Assembly: GCA_041595355.1 (NCBI GenBank)
Contig: JBFHKO010000068.1
Coordinates: 1 to 11,922 of the forward strand
Source: JBFHKO01 sp041595355
GTDB lineage: Bacteria; Pseudomonadota; Gammaproteobacteria; Enterobacterales; Aeromonadaceae
Length of the DNA stretch: 11,922 nt
Direction of reading: 5' to 3'
Positions 9,976-11,922 of this stretch are shown here, piece by piece. Every line of letters begins with the position of its first letter. Position 1 is the first letter of the stretch. The position numbers and the translations under genes are program-made. Below the pieces are notes generated by a model. It ran no database searches. It was not told where the DNA came from and worked only from the letters and a program-made list of their open reading frames with translations.

Positions 9976-10788
9976 TCAGCCGTGCAGCACATAGAGCAGC
10001 AGCAGCCCTCCCAGCGGCGGTGCCCCCAGCAGCAGCCCGAGGCGCAGGCGCCGCCGCTGAGGCGCATCCAGACGGCCGTTGGGGCGACGCAGGCGCGAAA
10101 ACTCCAGCAACGCCACCAGCAACGAGAGCCACAGCCCCCCCAGCGCATAACCGGCCAGCACGTCGCTGAGCCAGTGCACCCCCAGATACAGCCGACTGAG
10201 ACCGATCCCCAGGGTGAACAGCAACCCGGCCAGCAACAGCAGCCGGCCACGCCGACGATTACCCAGATGCTCCACCAGCAGATAGGCCACAAACAGGTAA
10301 ACCAGCACCGCCATGGTGCTGTGGCCGCTGGGAAAGGCCGGGCTGAGCTCCGCCACCAGCTGCATGCTCGCCTCGGGGCGGGCGCGAGCAAAGAAACTCT
10401 TCAGCAGGCTGACGCTAAGGGCTGTGCCCGCGAAACCGAAGCCCAGGGTCCAGGCCTCCAGACGGCGTCCCATCAGCAGTTGCAGCAACATGGCGAACGC
10501 GGTCACCCCCACCAGCGCCGGCGGGTTGCCGAAGCGGGTCAGGCCCAGAAACAGACGGTCCAGCCAGCCGCTGCGCCACTGCGCCAGCCAGTGCAGCACG
10601 GCGCCGTCCAGCTGGGAGGTCGCCTGCTCCAGCCACACCGCCTCGATGAGCTCCAGCAGCAGCCCGCTGCAGGTGGCCGCGGCGCAGATGGCCAGCATCA
10701 CCCCCAGGTAGGGGCTGTGCCTGAGCAGCCGAGCCCCGCCCAGCAGCTGCCGCCACCCGCGCGCCGGATACCGCGTCACTCCCACCAT
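9976..10788 (-). CDS. PAP2-family membrane lipid phosphatase
   Basis: The product is a 270-residue multi-span inner-membrane protein. The three phosphatase signature blocks are complete: KSFFARARP (K-x6-RP), PSGHS, and SRLYLGVHWLSD (SR-x5-H-x3-D). Several hydrophobic helices surround them, beginning with YLGVMLAICAAATCSGLLL. The family (PgpB, LpxE, undecaprenyl-diphosphate phosphatases) removes phosphate from lipid phosphates at the periplasmic face; which lipid is used here cannot be told. The start is uncertain. ATG 10788 overlaps the dgkA end by 13 bases; GTG 10779 overlaps it as GTGA; an ATG at 10860 would add 24 residues and lies deep inside dgkA. None has a good ribosome binding site, which suggests translational coupling to dgkA. 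DgkA makes phosphatidate from diacylglycerol, and a PAP2 enzyme can do the reverse, so the pair may balance lipid phosphate pools. Confidence 0.9.
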   Translation of the reverse strand: MVGVTRYPARGWRQLLGGARLLRHSPYLGVMLAICAAATCSGLLLELIEAVWLEQATSQLDGAVLHWLAQWRSGWLDRLFLGLTRFGNPPALVGVTAFAMLLQLLMGRRLEAWTLGFGFAGTALSVSLLKSFFARARPEASMQLVAELSPAFPSGHSTMAVLVYLFVAYLLVEHLGNRRRGRLLLLAGLLFTLGIGLSRLYLGVHWLSDVLAGYALGGLWLSLLVALLEFSRLRRPNGRLDAPQRRRLRLGLLLGAPPLGGLLLLYVLHG

Positions 10789-11132
10789 AGCGCCGCCAGC
10801 AACAGCACAAACAGCCATGCCGCCGTGATGCTCAGGGTCAGCACCGCCCCGGCCGCGCAATCCTTGGCAACCTTGAGCATGGGATGGTATTCGGGATGCA
10901 GACGATCAATCACCCGCTCCAGGGCGGTATTGAGCAATTCGGCAGCCAGCACCATGCCGATGACCAGCACAATGAGGGCCCACCAGACGAGGGGCGGCTG
11001 CAACAGGCTCAGGGCCAGCAGGGCCGCCGCCGCGGCCAGCAGCTGCTGGCGAAAACTGGCCTCGGAATGCCAGGCGGCGCTCAGACCGGCCAGGGCATAC
11101 CCCACACGATGCAGGAAAGGACGGTTCTTCAT
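10776..11132 (-). CDS. dgkA: Diacylglycerol kinase DgkA
   Basis: The product, 118 residues (E. coli DgkA 122), is a small trimeric inner-membrane kinase that phosphorylates diacylglycerol to phosphatidate with ATP, recycling the diacylglycerol left by membrane-derived oligosaccharide synthesis. After an amphipathic N-terminus, three hydrophobic segments lie at about 31-45, 48-66 and 95-115. The active-site signature is E65-LLN68-TALE72-RVIDR, followed by EYHPMLKVAKD (81-91), with Glu24 in the N-terminal helix; these align with the catalytic E-x2-N-x3-E and AKD of E. coli. GGGAG at 11138-11142 is a good ribosome binding site. Its 3' end overlaps the PAP2 gene. A TATACT (-10) at 11168-11173 suggests its own promoter after the erpA terminator. 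Confidence 0.96.
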   Translation of the reverse strand: MKNRPFLHRVGYALAGLSAAWHSEASFRQQLLAAAAALLALSLLQPPLVWWALIVLVIGMVLAAELLNTALERVIDRLHPEYHPMLKVAKDCAAGAVLTLSITAAWLFVLLLAALWWE

Positions 11133-11167
11133 GCACGCTCCCGCTTGCGCTCACTCCCGGTCTCCCG

Positions 11168-11173
11168 AGTATA
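11168..11173 (-). promoter_or_regulatory. Candidate -10 element for dgkA-PAP2
   Basis: TATACT on the minus strand matches the -10 consensus at 5/6 and would start transcription near 11160, about 28 bases before the dgkA ATG. No acceptable -35 is found 16-18 bases upstream, so an activator or weak basal activity is possible. Confidence 0.3.
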
Positions 11174-11213
11174 GGTGGCGCCGCCAGCGGGAGGCATGTT
11201 GAAGAGAGGAACA

Positions 11214-11238
11214 GGGGGCCGCCCGGCTGGCGACCCCC
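11214..11238 (-). terminator. Terminator hairpin after erpA
   Basis: On the minus strand, GGGGGTCGCC and GGCGGCCCCC pair over 10 bp with one G-U, with loop AGCCG, starting four bases after the erpA stop. The tail, TGTTCCTCTCTTC, is only moderately T-rich. The very GC-rich stem directly after the gene makes termination likely. Confidence 0.6.
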
Positions 11239-11242
11239 GGCA

Positions 11243-11593
11243 TCAGACGGAGAAGGAGGAGCCGCAGCCGCAGGTGGCGGTGGCGTTGGGGTTGGTCACC
11301 AGGAAGCGGGAGCCTTCCAGCCCCTCGATGTAGTCGACCGTGCCGCCCACCAGGTACTGCAGGCTCATGGCATCCACCACCATGGTGACGCCGCTCTTCT
11401 CAATCACCGTATCGCCTTCGTTGATCTTCTCGTCGAAGGTGAAACCGTACTGGAAGCCGGAGCAACCGCCACCGGTGATATAGACCCGCAGCTTCAGATC
11501 CGGATTTTCTTCTTCGGTGATCAGACTCTGGATCTTGGCCGCGGCCGCATCCGACATCTGGATCGGAAACTGGATCTCAACGCTATCGCTCAT
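11243..11593 (-). CDS. erpA: Iron-sulfur cluster insertion protein ErpA
   Basis: The product, 116 residues (E. coli ErpA 114), is an A-type Fe-S carrier that delivers clusters to target enzymes, including IspG in isoprenoid synthesis. The three cluster cysteines are present: one in GGGCSGFQYGF and two in the C-terminal CGCGSSF. The segment VNTIEKSGV-like to SLQYLVGGTVDYIEGLEGS aligns closely with E. coli ErpA, which separates it from IscA and SufA. I chose the ATG at 11593, which has GAGG six bases upstream and begins MSDSVEIQF like E. coli MSDDV; a longer frame to 11650 would run into the clcA stop and is not supported. It follows clcA, the same adjacency as in enterobacteria, but has its own predicted promoter and terminator. 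Confidence 0.97.
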   Translation of the reverse strand: MSDSVEIQFPIQMSDAAAAKIQSLITEEENPDLKLRVYITGGGCSGFQYGFTFDEKINEGDTVIEKSGVTMVVDAMSLQYLVGGTVDYIEGLEGSRFLVTNPNATATCGCGSSFSV

Positions 11594-11621
11594 GATTAAC
11601 CTCACAATACAGGACGGGGGG

Positions 11622-11650
11622 ATTATCCAATACCCGACCCGCCAGTTCAA
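11622..11650 (-). promoter_or_regulatory. Predicted erpA promoter overlapping the clcA stop
   Basis: On the minus strand, TTGAAC (-35, 11645-11650, 4/6) and GATAAT (-10, 11622-11627, 5/6) are separated by exactly 17 bases. The -35 contains the clcA TGA. Transcription would start near 11615, giving a leader of about 22 bases. The spacing and -10 quality make this one of the better promoters in the window. IscR control is known for E. coli erpA, but I see only a partial type 2 site here. Confidence 0.55.
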
Positions 11651-11922
11651 GTATTGGCCACCGATGGCGCCGCCGGGCGCTCATCCGCCTGGCGCGCCAG
11701 GCGCAGGGTGCGCTCCAGGATCTGGCTGTAGATGGGACGACCACCCAGCAGCTGCGCCACCAGGGTGGCACAGAGGGTGGTGATCATCATCGGCAGTATC
11801 AGGGCATAGTTATTGGTCATCTCGGTGACCAGTATGATGCCGGTGACCGGCGCCCGTACCGAAGCGGCAAACAGCGCCCCCATGCCGGCGATGGCGAAGG
11901 TGGCCGGGACTATGGGCAACGC
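11647..11922 (-). CDS. clcA: ClcA-type H+/Cl- exchange transporter, C-terminal part only
   Basis: Only the last 91 codons are in the window; the gene continues beyond 11922. The visible part matches the end of E. coli ClcA: TFAIAGMGALFAASVRAPVTG, then IILVTEMTNNYALILPMMITT, then GGRPIYSQIL. These are the last membrane helices of a CLC protein. The Tyr in RPIYSQIL aligns with the chloride-coordinating Tyr445 of E. coli. The selectivity-filter and gating-glutamate regions are outside the window, so transporter versus channel behaviour cannot be judged directly. A short polar cytoplasmic tail follows, without CBS domains. In E. coli, ClcA exchanges two Cl- for one H+ and supports extreme acid resistance. 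It lies directly upstream of erpA, whose promoter overlaps the clcA stop codon. Confidence 0.92.
   Translation of the reverse strand, partial: ALPIVPATFAIAGMGALFAASVRAPVTGIILVTEMTNNYALILPMMITTLCATLVAQLLGGRPIYSQILERTLRLARQADERPAAPSVANT

Noticed and set aside
9866..10132. An 88-codon minus-strand frame between the glutaredoxin and PAP2 genes
   Set aside because: It overlaps the PAP2 coding end out of frame and runs into the glutaredoxin start; composition is A/G/R-rich and no start signal is seen.
9982..11202. A 406-codon open frame on the plus strand
   Set aside because: Antisense to the PAP2 and dgkA genes, both of which have complete family signatures; the product is Q/H/P/A-rich without a domain.
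11604..11627. IscR type 2 site at the erpA promoter
   Set aside because: Only CC, TA and one G of the consensus line up; the central A, one G and the outer A/T are missing, so it is not strong enough to annotate.

Overview
The window looks like chromosomal housekeeping DNA from a GC-rich gammaproteobacterium. The TyrS, MepM, AnmK, ErpA and ClcA sequences are all of gammaproteobacterial type. The clcA-erpA adjacency matches enterobacteria, and the tyrS / M23 peptidase / anmK arrangement is familiar from pseudomonads. An Aeromonadales-like organism (Aeromonas, Oceanimonas or relatives) is my best guess, from recall of protein similarity and gene order only. I see no mobile element, CRISPR array, tRNA, rRNA or phage gene.

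Layout. 1-3650 (minus) is gltB, glutamate synthase large subunit, cut at its 3' end by the window edge. 3651-4051 is an AT-rich control region carrying a good sigma70 promoter for gltB, Lrp/IHF-like sites, a dyad, and an intrinsic terminator inside the gltB leader. 4052-5186 (plus) holds two small envelope genes: an exported HExxH zincin of unknown role and a META/HslJ-type lipoprotein. A 12-bp-stem terminator at 5253-5281 separates them from tyrS (minus, 5310-6509). Divergent from tyrS is a MepM-type peptidoglycan endopeptidase gene (plus, 6641-7960), which carries one in-frame amber codon at 7010-7012. It overlaps anmK (plus, 7957-9063) by ATGA. The rest is on the minus strand: a HIT-family protein, a glutaredoxin-like protein, a PAP2 phosphatase overlapping dgkA, then erpA, and the 3' end of clcA at the right edge.

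How the genes fit together. MepM opens peptidoglycan cross-links and AnmK recycles anhydro-MurNAc, so that pair concerns wall turnover. DgkA and the PAP2 protein carry out opposite reactions on lipid phosphates and are probably translationally coupled. The Grx-like protein and ErpA both fit thiol or Fe-S biology, but they are separate transcription units. GltB (with GltD, outside the window) assimilates ammonia from glutamine.

I find no convincing previously undescribed system. The points most worth a second look are the terminator in the gltB leader, which suggests attenuation or a small RNA, and the amber codon in an otherwise intact mepM. Several very long open frames lie antisense to real genes (for example 174-3527 plus); they are composition artefacts and are not annotated.
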